The position numbers and the translations under genes were made by a program. Shown here piece after piece: positions 1 to 7,219 of a stretch of 51,782 bases of DNA (positions are counted from its first letter, which is position 1; every line of letters starts with the position of its first letter). The notes under the pieces are model-generated. The model ran no database searches and was not told where the DNA came from. It was given only the letters and a program-made list of their open reading frames with translations. Source of the DNA: CAYFSS01 sp964345975 (GTDB lineage Bacteria; Bacillota; Clostridia; Saccharofermentanales; Fastidiosipilaceae); the NCBI GenBank assembly GCA_964345975.1, contig CAYFSS010000014.1, positions 1 through 51,782 on the forward strand, written 5' to 3'.

Positions 1-25
1 GATGGGAATTAGAAAGAGGATGCTC

Positions 26-532
26 ATGGAATTTTGCTTAGCAAAACCTACGGACTTATTAGAGATCCAAGCAATGTACAAGGACCTCATAGAGCACTTA
101 GGCGAAAATAACCTTGTCTTATGGGATGACCAATATCCACATGAGGCTTTTGTAGACGATATCGCTGCAAATCGACTCTATGTCCTCGTGCATGAAGGAG
201 AAATTATCGCTGCTGCAGCGCTCAGTCAGGATCACGAAGGCGATGTGGCTTTGAATTGGGAAGCGCCCGAAGCAAAATCCGTCTATATGGAACGTTTCGG
301 CGTGCATCCGGGGTATGGACGCCGTGGCATCGGTCGTTTGATGGTACAAAATGCAATGCGGGTGGCGAAGCTGCAAGATGCTGCCTATCTACGGCTCTTT
401 GTCGTCACGATCAACGAACCGGCGATCAAGTTCTATGAGTCGATTGGGTTTCAAAGGGTCGCAGGTGAATTCGAACTGATCCTCAGTGAGGACTACGTGA
501 TCCATGAGTACGGTTTCGAGATCGCTTTATAG
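26..532 (+). CDS. GNAT family N-acetyltransferase
   Basis: A GNAT-fold acetyltransferase, which moves an acetyl group from acetyl-CoA to an amine; the substrate cannot be read from sequence. The acetyl-CoA binding motif A is visible as VHPGYGRRGIGRLMV in the middle of the protein, and the C-terminal part carries the typical NEPAIKFYESIGF segment of motif B. An ATG at position 2 is in frame, but AGAAAGAGG at 11-19 lies at proper spacing before the ATG at 26, so I start there and get 168 residues, a normal length. It stands alone, with a 175-base gap to the hexokinase. The family is sure; the acceptor (small molecule, antibiotic or protein) is unknown. Confidence 0.85.
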   Translation: MEFCLAKPTDLLEIQAMYKDLIEHLGENNLVLWDDQYPHEAFVDDIAANRLYVLVHEGEIIAAAALSQDHEGDVALNWEAPEAKSVYMERFGVHPGYGRRGIGRLMVQNAMRVAKLQDAAYLRLFVVTINEPAIKFYESIGFQRVAGEFELILSEDYVIHEYGFEIAL

Positions 533-643
533 TAGCAGGAAAGGTAAACCAAGCTTGCCATTCAAGACCAACTCTCATATGTTAACAGTCATGTAAGCTT
601 TGGCGGATCAATGGAAAACTCCGGGTGCTATTGCCGGTGACAA

Positions 644-673
644 ATGACGATGAAACGATGCATAGGCTATAAT
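644..673 (+). promoter_or_regulatory. Candidate sigma-A promoter for hexokinase
   Basis: A perfect -10 hexamer TATAAT lies at 668-673, with ATGACG (4 of 6 matches to the -35 consensus) at 644-649 and an 18-base spacer. It sits 34 bases before the hexokinase start. The -10 is strong and the -35 weak. Confidence 0.5.
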
Positions 674-707
674 GAGCAAAATCTAGACAAAGGTGGTCAG
701 TGCAGGT

Positions 708-2021
708 ATGAGTAAAGAGAGTGTTAGAGCTTTTTTGAAAGAGAAGCAGATCTTGGCGGACGATATCGACCTACACGAGGGGTTAGCACAGTTTGAAGCC
801 GAGATGGAAGCAGGACTTCGAGGTGAAGACAGTAGTCTTCTCATGATACCTACGTATATATCCGTCACCGAACGGATTCCCGTCGGTGAACCCGTCATCG
901 TCTTGGATGCAGGTGGGACGAATTTCAGAGTCGCACTCCTGACCTTCAATGACCTCCTCGAGCCTATTATCGAGGACTTCCAGATCTATACCATGCCGGG
1001 CTCCCAAGGCGAGATGACGAAAGATGAATTCTTTGACACGATGGTGGACTACCTTCAACCGGTGATCGACAAGAGCAAGAAGATCGGTTTCTGCTTCTCT
1101 TATGCCGTTGAGATTCAACCGAATCGCGATGGTCGTATCCTGAACTTCTCCAAGGAGGTCAGAGTCCCCGAAGTTGTCGGCGAACTCCTGGTTGAGAATC
1201 TGCGCGCTACTCTTGCAAAGCGAAATCTACCAAATGACCAGAACATCGTTGTCTTGAACGACACAGTTGCTGCCCTTCTAGGGGGTAGAGCGGGTGCACC
1301 GTCCAGAATCCATGATGCCAACATCGGATTCATTTTGGGGACGGGGACCAATACCGCCTATGCAGAACCTGCGTCTGAGATCACTAAGATTAAAGACAAT
1401 TTGAGCGAAGATCAGCTTCGTCAGAATATGATCATCAACACGGAATCCGGGGGTTATGACCAGCCGGCAGTGAGTCCACTCGATGACGCACTCGATGCTA
1501 CGACGGCGGATCCCGGTACCTATCGCCATGAGAAGATGATCTCCGGTCGTTACCAAGGAACCCAAGCGCTCTACATGATCCGTGCCGCACTCGATGGCAC
1601 GAGCTTATTCTCGGATTTCTTCCGTGAATCCTTCGGTCGTCTCCGTGACCTCGATAGCCGCGACCTCGATGACTTCCTCTATGAACCCTATGGTGCATCG
1701 TTGCTCAGCCAGTGCTGTGCCAATGACGAAGATCGCGAGAATCTGTACTACATCTTGGACAACCTCTTTGAACGTGCTGCCCGTTTGGTTGCGATCAATC
1801 TCGCGGCGGTCTTCCGTCGTACCAACGGTGGTACGAACCCGGTTCGCCCCATTGCGGTGACTACAGACGGGACAACGTTCTACAAGTCGAAGCTCTTCCG
1901 TCCTAAATTGGATTATTACGTCCAAACGTTCATCAATGAAGAACTCGGCCTCTATTGCACCTTCCGCAAGGTCGAGAATGCCAACCTCATCGGGGCCGGC
2001 ATTGCGGGTTTGACGAACTAG
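708..2021 (+). CDS. Hexokinase (eukaryotic-type hexokinase family)
   Basis: Phosphorylates hexoses with ATP at the entry of glycolysis. The hexokinase/actin ATPase fold is clear: phosphate-1 motif DAGGTNFR near residues 67-74, a sugar-binding stretch with IGFCFSYAVE, the connect motif VVLNDTVAALLGG, and the phosphate-2 motif GFILGTGTNTAY followed by INTESGGYD. The length of 437 residues matches a classical hexokinase rather than the shorter ROK or Glk glucokinases. The frame is open from a GTG at 693, but the ATG at 708 (MSKES) is the more likely start. The gene is followed at 46 bases by the E2-like acyltransferase gene. Sugar specificity cannot be told from sequence. Confidence 0.9.
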   Translation: MSKESVRAFLKEKQILADDIDLHEGLAQFEAEMEAGLRGEDSSLLMIPTYISVTERIPVGEPVIVLDAGGTNFRVALLTFNDLLEPIIEDFQIYTMPGSQGEMTKDEFFDTMVDYLQPVIDKSKKIGFCFSYAVEIQPNRDGRILNFSKEVRVPEVVGELLVENLRATLAKRNLPNDQNIVVLNDTVAALLGGRAGAPSRIHDANIGFILGTGTNTAYAEPASEITKIKDNLSEDQLRQNMIINTESGGYDQPAVSPLDDALDATTADPGTYRHEKMISGRYQGTQALYMIRAALDGTSLFSDFFRESFGRLRDLDSRDLDDFLYEPYGASLLSQCCANDEDRENLYYILDNLFERAARLVAINLAAVFRRTNGGTNPVRPIAVTTDGTTFYKSKLFRPKLDYYVQTFINEELGLYCTFRKVENANLIGAGIAGLTN

Positions 2022-2067
2022 TTTTGTCCAAGAAACTTCGCGAGGAGTTTCTTTCGGAAAGGGATTT

Positions 2068-3117
2068 ATGGGATTTCTTTTTAGTAAGAAAAGAAAAGAC
2101 GGCCGGCTCGTAGACGCTGCCGATCCAATGCTGAGCATCATGCCTTACATGATGCGCTCGAGGATAGAGGCACAAGTCTCTTACACCTTCAGCATTCGCC
2201 TGGATACGATCAATGCCTTTATCCGTGAGAAACGTCGTGAAGGGAAGCGAATCACCTTCTTCCATGTCATCATTTCAGCTTTGCTCAAGACGATCGGTGA
2301 GAGACCTCATCTGAATCGTTTTGTTGCCGGGCGCAGGGTCTACCAACACGACGATTTCGATATCCTTTATGTTGTAAAACCGGATCTCACTGATGAGAGC
2401 GATGAGTCTGTTGCCCGCGTCCGCTTCGAAGAAGACGATACGATCTTCAACGTAGCAGATCGCATGTCGATTCAAACCGAAGCGATCCAAAATGCTACAG
2501 GACTCAAAGCGGATGATAAGATCATCCGTTGGGTGTTGCGATTTCCACGTTGGCTCTTGAGGAGTGCCTTTGCTGTCTATCGTTGGTTGGACTTCCACGG
2601 CGCAGTGCCGAAAATTTTGCTCGACTTACTTCCCTTCTATAGCTCTATCTTTGTTTCCCATCTCGGAACGGTCGGTGGCGACTCCGCCATCCACCATTTA
2701 TATGAGATGGGGACCTGTTCTATCTTTGCCGTGATCGGCAAACAATATGAGAAGCCGGAACGCAACGATGACGATTCGATCAATTGGGTCAAAGCCATCG
2801 ATGTCACGGTAACTGTCGATGAACGTATCTGTGACGGCTACTACTTCGTCAAGAGTCTCAAACTCATGGAACGCTACTTGCGCGATCCTTGGCTCCTCGA
2901 GTATCCGGGAATTAATATCCCCATCAAGCGAACCAACGAGTTCCAAGCGTTTCGTGATCGAGAACGGGCTCGTGCGAAAGAACGTAAGGACGAAGCGGAA
3001 GCAGCTCAACGCGAACTCATGGAAGAGATCGTGAAGAAAGCACTGAAGGAGCACAAGAGCACCCTAGGCATCGACGAGCTCCTGCTCACTCTTCGCGAGA
3101 TGGAGCAGAACAAGTGA
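2068..3117 (+). CDS. Stand-alone 2-oxoacid dehydrogenase E2-type acyltransferase
   Basis: This has the catalytic-domain fold of dihydrolipoamide acyltransferases and chloramphenicol acetyltransferase but lacks the lipoyl and peripheral-subunit-binding domains of a true E2. Visible family features are the N-terminal strand with SYTFSIRLDTINAFI, the helix ALLKTIGERPHLNRFV, the SHLGTVGG segment, and the C-terminal active-site region TVDERICDGYYF. In E2 enzymes that region normally reads DHRxxDG with a catalytic histidine; here the position holds Glu (DER). The last 50 or so residues are highly charged and probably helical. No E1, E3 or lipoylation genes are near, so a pyruvate dehydrogenase role is unlikely. 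It may be a non-catalytic or differently catalytic relative. Confidence 0.75.
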   Translation: MGFLFSKKRKDGRLVDAADPMLSIMPYMMRSRIEAQVSYTFSIRLDTINAFIREKRREGKRITFFHVIISALLKTIGERPHLNRFVAGRRVYQHDDFDILYVVKPDLTDESDESVARVRFEEDDTIFNVADRMSIQTEAIQNATGLKADDKIIRWVLRFPRWLLRSAFAVYRWLDFHGAVPKILLDLLPFYSSIFVSHLGTVGGDSAIHHLYEMGTCSIFAVIGKQYEKPERNDDDSINWVKAIDVTVTVDERICDGYYFVKSLKLMERYLRDPWLLEYPGINIPIKRTNEFQAFRDRERARAKERKDEAEAAQRELMEEIVKKALKEHKSTLGIDELLLTLREMEQNK

Positions 3118-3139
3118 TCCGTGAAAGCAAGGGGTCCCA

Positions 3140-3412
3140 ATGATCATTGAGGGTACCCTCTTCAAGGGGAAGATCATGCTCCACCAGGAGCTGATTCACT
3201 ATGAGGAAGATGACGATGCGACGCATAGCGCACGCCTCGAGTCATGCCTAAGAACTTTCTGCCAGAAGGTGGGCGCTCCCTTGCCGTTATGGCTCGGCAA
3301 GAATAGCCGCGAATATGTCCGCTTTCGCCAGACGATCTTCTTCGAAGACCAATTCCTTGAGAAAGTCCCCTTCGATAAGATGCAAATTCGCCTCATCGAT
3401 GAAATGCCGTAA
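3140..3412 (+). CDS. Small hypothetical protein
   Basis: A 90-residue soluble protein that I do not recognise. It has no signal peptide or membrane segment. The sequence is mixed and charged, with an acidic patch EEDDDAT near residue 25 and two cysteines in the middle (SCLRTFC). An AAGGGG-type ribosome site lies just before the ATG. It sits 22 bases after the acyltransferase and 21 bases before rqcP, so it is probably in the same transcript. The start and its reality as a gene rest on spacing, codon texture and the ribosome site. Confidence 0.6.
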   Translation: MIIEGTLFKGKIMLHQELIHYEEDDDATHSARLESCLRTFCQKVGAPLPLWLGKNSREYVRFRQTIFFEDQFLEKVPFDKMQIRLIDEMP

Positions 3413-3433
3413 GGGACAATTGGAGTACAAAAC

Positions 3434-3691
3434 ATGCGTTTAGATAAATACCTGAAAACCTCACGCCTTGTGAAGCGTCGCACCGTTGCCGCCGAGCTCT
3501 GCAATGCCGGACGTGTCAGCGTTAACGGTCGCCAAGCAAAGGCCGGCACGCAACTCAGCGTCGACGATGTCATCGAGTTGACCTTCGGCGAACGGAGGAC
3601 CCGTGTCAGAGTCCTAGACCTTAAAGAAACGGTCAGAAAGAATGAGGCAACCGATCTCTATGAGATTTTGCCGGATGAGGTAGATGCATGA
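3434..3691 (+). CDS. rqcP: S4-domain RNA-binding protein RqcP (YabO/Hsp15 family)
   Basis: A short S4-domain protein that in Bacillus binds stalled 50S subunits with RqcH and helps add C-terminal alanine tails in ribosome quality control. The S4 fold begins at once: MRLDKYLKTSRLVKRRTVA, then CNAGRVSVNGRQAKAG, then the strand VIELTFGERRTRVRVL. At 85 residues it has the normal length. Its stop codon overlaps the start of divIC (ATGA), an order like the Bacillus yabO-divIC region, which supports the assignment over other S4 paralogs. Confidence 0.88.
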   Translation: MRLDKYLKTSRLVKRRTVAAELCNAGRVSVNGRQAKAGTQLSVDDVIELTFGERRTRVRVLDLKETVRKNEATDLYEILPDEVDA

Positions 3692-3996
3692 AAACTCCTC
3701 GTATCAAACTTTTGCAACGCACAGGCTTATTAACACTGATGGTCTTAGCACTCTTCATGTTCCTAAGTTTCAGCTTGGCTTTTGCGTATAATTTGCAGCT
3801 GGATCAAGAGTCTATAAGGATCGAACGCGAATCCAGAGACTTGGATCGGGAATTGGATCGTTTGCTTGCTGAAGAAGCAAGCCTCAAGCATAGACTCCCT
3901 GCCCTGAACAGTCCCGCCTACGTCGAAGAAATTGCCCGTCAACAATTGGGCATGGTCTTTGAAGGGGATAGGATCTTCATTGAGTCGCTTGAGTAA
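3688..3996 (+). CDS. divIC: Septum formation initiator DivIC/FtsB family
   Basis: A bitopic division protein that joins FtsL and DivIB at the septum. It has a short cytoplasmic N-terminus, one membrane segment at about residues 14-34 (LLTLMVLALFMFLSFSLAFA), a coiled coil of about 35 residues rich in Glu, Arg and Leu, and the family C-terminus YVEEIARQQLGMV followed by GDRIF. The 102-residue length fits. Translation is probably coupled to rqcP through the ATGA overlap. It is the last gene before a bidirectional terminator. Confidence 0.88.
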   Translation: MKTPRIKLLQRTGLLTLMVLALFMFLSFSLAFAYNLQLDQESIRIERESRDLDRELDRLLAEEASLKHRLPALNSPAYVEEIARQQLGMVFEGDRIFIESLE

Positions 3997-4027
3997 TAAC
4001 CTTACCCTCATATCTCTAAGCAAAACA

Positions 4028-4056
4028 AACGAGCTATCGATGAACGATAGCTCGTT
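4028..4056. terminator. Bidirectional rho-independent terminator
   Basis: Perfect 12-bp stem AACGAGCTATCG/CGATAGCTCGTT with a 5-base loop, placed between the converging divIC and recR genes. It is A-rich on the left and T-containing on the right, so it can serve both strands. Confidence 0.8.
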
Positions 4057-4081
4057 TACAATTTGGCTCGAAGAAAGAAGC

Positions 4082-4687
4082 TTAGTTCAAGCGTGTGCGC
4101 TTGCTTAGTGCATGCCCTAAGGTTTCCTGATCCGTATATTCCAGATTTTGCCCCATGGGAATTCCTTGAGCAAGCCGTGAAAGCTTGATGCCTGATGGCG
4201 TGAGCAGACGCTCGATGTATGCGCTCGTGGCTTCGCCCTCCACCGTTGCGTTCGTTGCCAGGATCACTTCCTCAATGTCTTGGTGCTTGTTTAGGCGAAG
4301 GATGAGTTCACGGAGCTTCAGTCTCTCCGGTCCAATGTTATCCATCGGTGAAATGGCTCCATGTAAGACATGATAAAGCCCATCGTATTGTCTGGTTCTT
4401 TCCATAGCGGAAACATCGGACGCTTGTTCAACGACACAAAGCAATGTTCTATCGCGCTCTTCATCGCGGCAGATAACGCATGGATCTTGATCCGTTAGGT
4501 CAAAGCATTCGCTACAGAAATGCACCTTAGCCTTGGCTTCTAAAATAGAGGAAGCCAGAGCATTGGCGTATTGCTCGTCTTGCCCCAAGATGTGAAAAGC
4601 AAGCCGTTGGGCTGTCTTACGACCGATGCCCGGTAGTTTGCCCAATTCCTGTATGAGTCGCGCCACCGGCGCTGCATATCGCGCCAC
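4082..4687 (-). CDS. recR: Recombination mediator RecR
   Basis: RecR acts with RecO and RecF to load RecA at gapped DNA. The helix-hairpin-helix region LIQELGKLPGIGRKTAQRLA is at the N-terminus, followed by a four-cysteine zinc finger (CSECFDLTDQDPCVIC) and a Toprim domain beginning LLCVVEQASDVSAME, with the conserved segment LATNATVEGEATSAYI. The length of 201 residues is normal. It is the last gene of the minus-strand block ffs-dnaX-ybaB-recR, 3 bases after ybaB, an arrangement widely conserved in Firmicutes. Confidence 0.97.
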   Translation of the reverse strand: MARYAAPVARLIQELGKLPGIGRKTAQRLAFHILGQDEQYANALASSILEAKAKVHFCSECFDLTDQDPCVICRDEERDRTLLCVVEQASDVSAMERTRQYDGLYHVLHGAISPMDNIGPERLKLRELILRLNKHQDIEEVILATNATVEGEATSAYIERLLTPSGIKLSRLAQGIPMGQNLEYTDQETLGHALSKRTRLN

Positions 4688-4690
4688 GGC

Positions 4691-5083
4691 TTAGATCATT
4701 CCTCCGGGAAGGTCGAACTGAGACATTTGGGATTCGCTATACTCGTCGACTTCGTTGAAGGCCCCGTTGATCGCGGCCATGATGAGATCGGAAAGAAGTT
4801 CAGGATCTTCCGGATCGATGACCTCGGGCTTGATGTTGAGCTCAAGAAGTTCTTTCTCGCCGCTGACAACGACAGAAATCATTTCACCGCCTGCCGTATA
4901 GGTAAAGGTCTTATCGGAAATCTCTTCTTGAGTCTTACTCATTTCCTCTTGCAGTTGCTGCGCTTGGCGCATTAGTTGCTGCATGTCTGTGCCGCCCATG
5001 CCACCTGCAGGACCGGGCCTACTGCTACCACGGGTTCTACGTCCGGGGGCGGGACGCTTACGATTTTTCTTCTTATTGGCCAT
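4691..5083 (-). CDS. ybaB: YbaB/EbfC family nucleoid-associated protein
   Basis: A small DNA-binding protein of the YbaB/EbfC family. The frame is open upstream inside dnaX, but AGGAGGAG just before the ATG at 5083 fixes the start (MANKKKNRKR), giving 130 residues. The N-terminal 30 residues or so form a basic, Gly/Pro-rich extension, longer than in most relatives; then comes the usual core with QLMRQAQQLQEEMSKTQEE, the strand GGEMISVVVSG and LLSDLIMAAINGAF. The start overlaps the end of dnaX by 11 bases, which suggests translational coupling. The basic tail may add non-specific DNA binding (inference). Confidence 0.9.
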   Translation of the reverse strand: MANKKKNRKRPAPGRRTRGSSRPGPAGGMGGTDMQQLMRQAQQLQEEMSKTQEEISDKTFTYTAGGEMISVVVSGEKELLELNIKPEVIDPEDPELLSDLIMAAINGAFNEVDEYSESQMSQFDLPGGMI

Positions 5084-6950
5084 TGACGTTCTCCTCCTCA
5101 AAAGGGATGCCGTTTTCTTCCAAGATCTTCTTGGCTTCAGCAAGCCAAGCACTCCGATCGCGCACGATCTTGGCAGGACGAACTTCTTCACCGTTGTCGA
5201 TGAGTTGTAATTTTATCCCCGCACGGCGACCTTGATATATCTCTTCTGTTGCTCGATCTAGTCGGCGAAGGTTGCTTGAGCGATTCAAATCATTATAGAG
5301 CGCACGGTGCTCCGGCGCAAAGTACACGGTGATGAGGCCATCATCAAAGCTGCGTTTGAAGTGGCGGATGGAGAACTGGAGAAATGAACCGTCCTCCTGG
5401 TCGATGGCTTCAAGGAGTTCTTCCCAACGTGCTTCGAGTTCTTCTGCCGGGACAGCTTCGCCTTCGCCGGTCTTTGGGACTTCTGTCGCGGTCGNNNNNN
5501 NNNNNNNNNNNNNNNNNNNNNNNNNNNNNNNNNNNNNNNNNNNNNNNNNNNNNNNNNNNNNNNNNNNNNNNNNNNNNNNNNNNNNNNNNNNNNNCACGGT
5601 TGGTTCTTCTGGTGTTTGTTCGACTTCGGGTATTTCCGGTGCGTCAATAGACTCTTCTGATGTTTCTACGACAGCTTCCTCAGAAGGCTCGGTAAATACG
5701 ACCGGAGTGGATTCAGGAGCAGGTTCGAAGGGCTTCGCCGGAAGTTCTTCTGTTTCCGATTCATTCCGTACAGTCTCAACCGGTTGTGAGGAGGATGGGG
5801 CTGGGGGCTTTTGAGGAGAAGAAGGCAGTGCGACCGCATCTGTGAAGCGGACGAAATCTAAGGTGAGGAGGAAGGTTTCAAGGGCGAGGCGTGGTTGAGC
5901 AGACCAGCGAAGTTCTTGGAGAAGATCACTTAGGCGCTTGAGGATCGCTTGAATATCAGCGAGTGAGAGGTGATGCGCAATCTGCAGGTATTCTTCGAAG
6001 ATGTTTTGGGGAATGTTGAGGAGTGATTGAGCTTTGGGACCGGCCGCTCTTAGGATAAAGAGGTTGCGAAGACTCTCCGTCAACTCGAGGGCAAAGTTTC
6101 GATAGTCTTGACCGGATTGAGCAAGCTCGTCGACCTTGGAGAGAATGGTGATGGAATCGCCTTGCAGGAGGGCATGGAGCAGGTCAAGCATGAAGCGATC
6201 GTTGACGCGACCTGTCATTTCGAGGATATCCACGCGCTCAATCTGTTGACCGGTATTGCTGTGAATCACACGACACTGATCCAGGAGAGAGATCGCATCG
6301 CGTAGGGCACCATCCGCTAGAACCGCAATCAGTTCGATCGCATTGTTAGAGATCTTGAGTTCGATGGAGTCGGAGATTTCACGGAGTCTAGCTTGCAGCT
6401 TGGGGAGAGCTATGCGCTGGAAATCGTAGCGCTGGCAACGGGACAGGATGGTTGCAGGTAGACGCTGTGGCTCCGTCGTCGCAAGGATAAAAATTGCATG
6501 TTCCGGGGGTTCTTCAAGGGTCTTCAGGAGCGCATTGAAGGCAGCAGTGGAGAGCATGTGGACTTCGTCGATGATGTAGACCTTGTATTTGGCTCTTGCC
6601 GGAAGGTAGTGGACTTCTTCGATGATCCGGCGAACATCTTCAACGCTGTTATTGGAAGCTGCATCCATCTCGACGACATCGAGGAGATTACGACTGAGGA
6701 TTCCTTCGCATATTTGGCACTCATTACAGGGATTGCCATCTTGGGGGTTGAGGCAATTCACAGCCCTGGCAAATATCTTTGCAATGGATGTTTTACCGGT
6801 TCCCCGAGTCCCACTAAAGAGATAGGCATGACCGATCTCCGAGCTGAGAATAGCTTGGCGGAGGGTCTTGACGATGGCATCTTGACCTACGACATCATCA
6901 AAGGTTTGAGGTCTCCATTGGCGATAGAGGGCTTGATATCTTTCTTGCAT
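5073..6950 (-). CDS. dnaX: DNA polymerase III subunit gamma/tau (interrupted by an N run)
   Basis: The clamp-loader ATPase of the replisome. It has Walker A GTRGTGKTS near residues 47-55, a zinc module with Cys near 66, 75, 78 and 81, the segment DVVEMDAASNNSVEDVRRI, Walker B IIDEVHMLS, and the AAA+ lid and collar domains. A Glu/Pro/Ser-rich linker follows, then a C-terminal tau-like domain (ARWEELLEAIDQEDGSFL onward). The frame is open to a GTG at 6959, but AAGGAG spacing favours ATG at 6950. A run of 100 N (5495-5594) falls in the low-complexity linker; the frame agrees on both sides, but the true linker length is unknown. Confidence 0.95.
   Translation of the reverse strand: MQERYQALYRQWRPQTFDDVVGQDAIVKTLRQAILSSEIGHAYLFSGTRGTGKTSIAKIFARAVNCLNPQDGNPCNECQICEGILSRNLLDVVEMDAASNNSVEDVRRIIEEVHYLPARAKYKVYIIDEVHMLSTAAFNALLKTLEEPPEHAIFILATTEPQRLPATILSRCQRYDFQRIALPKLQARLREISDSIELKISNNAIELIAVLADGALRDAISLLDQCRVIHSNTGQQIERVDILEMTGRVNDRFMLDLLHALLQGDSITILSKVDELAQSGQDYRNFALELTESLRNLFILRAAGPKAQSLLNIPQNIFEEYLQIAHHLSLADIQAILKRLSDLLQELRWSAQPRLALETFLLTLDFVRFTDAVALPSSPQKPPAPSSSQPVETVRNESETEELPAKPFEPAPESTPVVFTEPSEEAVVETSEESIDAPEIPEVEQTPEEPTVXXXXXXXXXXXXXXXXXXXXXXXXXXXXXXXXXXTATEVPKTGEGEAVPAEELEARWEELLEAIDQEDGSFLQFSIRHFKRSFDDGLITVYFAPEHRALYNDLNRSSNLRRLDRATEEIYQGRRAGIKLQLIDNGEEVRPAKIVRDRSAWLAEAKKILEENGIPFEEENVNGQ
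5495..5594. other. Assembly gap (100 N) in dnaX linker
   Basis: Exactly 100 N, a conventional placeholder. It sits in the repetitive Glu/Thr/Pro-rich linker of dnaX. The two edges share no visible overlap. Confidence 0.95.
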
Positions 6951-7011
6951 TATCGTCACACTCCTTCACTCGATCTTAGCGCAGGTATAGGGAGCTAATC
7001 TAGACAAATGA

Positions 7012-7157
7012 AAAAATCATTTCCCCTATGGAATTGTTCAGACGGATCCGCAGCACTTCCGGGGGTTCACTTACTGCTGCTACCTTCCGATCCTGACAGG
7101 GTTCATGATCCCGAAACGCACGGGGCCCAAACAACTCCAGAGGAGAAATGATTTGTG
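7012..7157 (-). ncRNA. ffs: Signal recognition particle RNA (SRP RNA, 4.5S-like)
   Basis: Read on the minus strand, the conserved SRP apical domain is plain: GTCAGGATCGGAAGGTAGCA followed by GCAGTAAGTG, the hallmark Ffh-binding loop. The flanks pair into a long rod: CATTTCTCCTCTGGAGTTGT near the 5' end against ACAATTCCATAGGGGAAATG near the 3' end, followed by a T run that can end transcription. The length of about 145 bases suggests the simple rod form without a full Alu domain. It lies just upstream of dnaX, as in many Firmicutes. The exact ends are estimated from the pairing. Confidence 0.93.
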
Positions 7158-7165
7158 GGAGAGAT

Positions 7166-7171
7166 ATTATC
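7166..7171 (-). promoter_or_regulatory. Candidate -10 element for ffs
   Basis: On the minus strand TGTGATAAT forms an extended -10 (TG then GATAAT) about 10 bases before the 5' arm of the SRP RNA. No -35 at ideal spacing is seen; a TTGACT lies 20 bases upstream, inside the neighbouring terminator hairpin. Confidence 0.4.
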
Positions 7172-7174
7172 ACA

Positions 7175-7204
7175 GGAGGGCTTGATGATCTAGTCAAGCC
7201 CTCC
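7175..7204 (-). terminator. Hairpin between the surface protein gene and ffs
   Basis: Perfect 11-bp stem GGAGGGCTTGA/TCAAGCCCTCC with an 8-base loop, 15 bases after the stop of the surface protein gene on the minus strand. No strong T run follows, so it may also act as an RNA-stabilising or boundary hairpin. Confidence 0.6.
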
Positions 7205-7219
7205 CGAGATGTTTGAAGT

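Noticed and set aside
2068..3117. Pyruvate dehydrogenase E2 subunit
   Set aside because: No lipoyl domain, altered active site and no E1 or E3 partner genes.
5285..5814. Open frames running through the N gap in dnaX
   Set aside because: They are created by the Ns and by the repetitive linker; dnaX explains this stretch fully.
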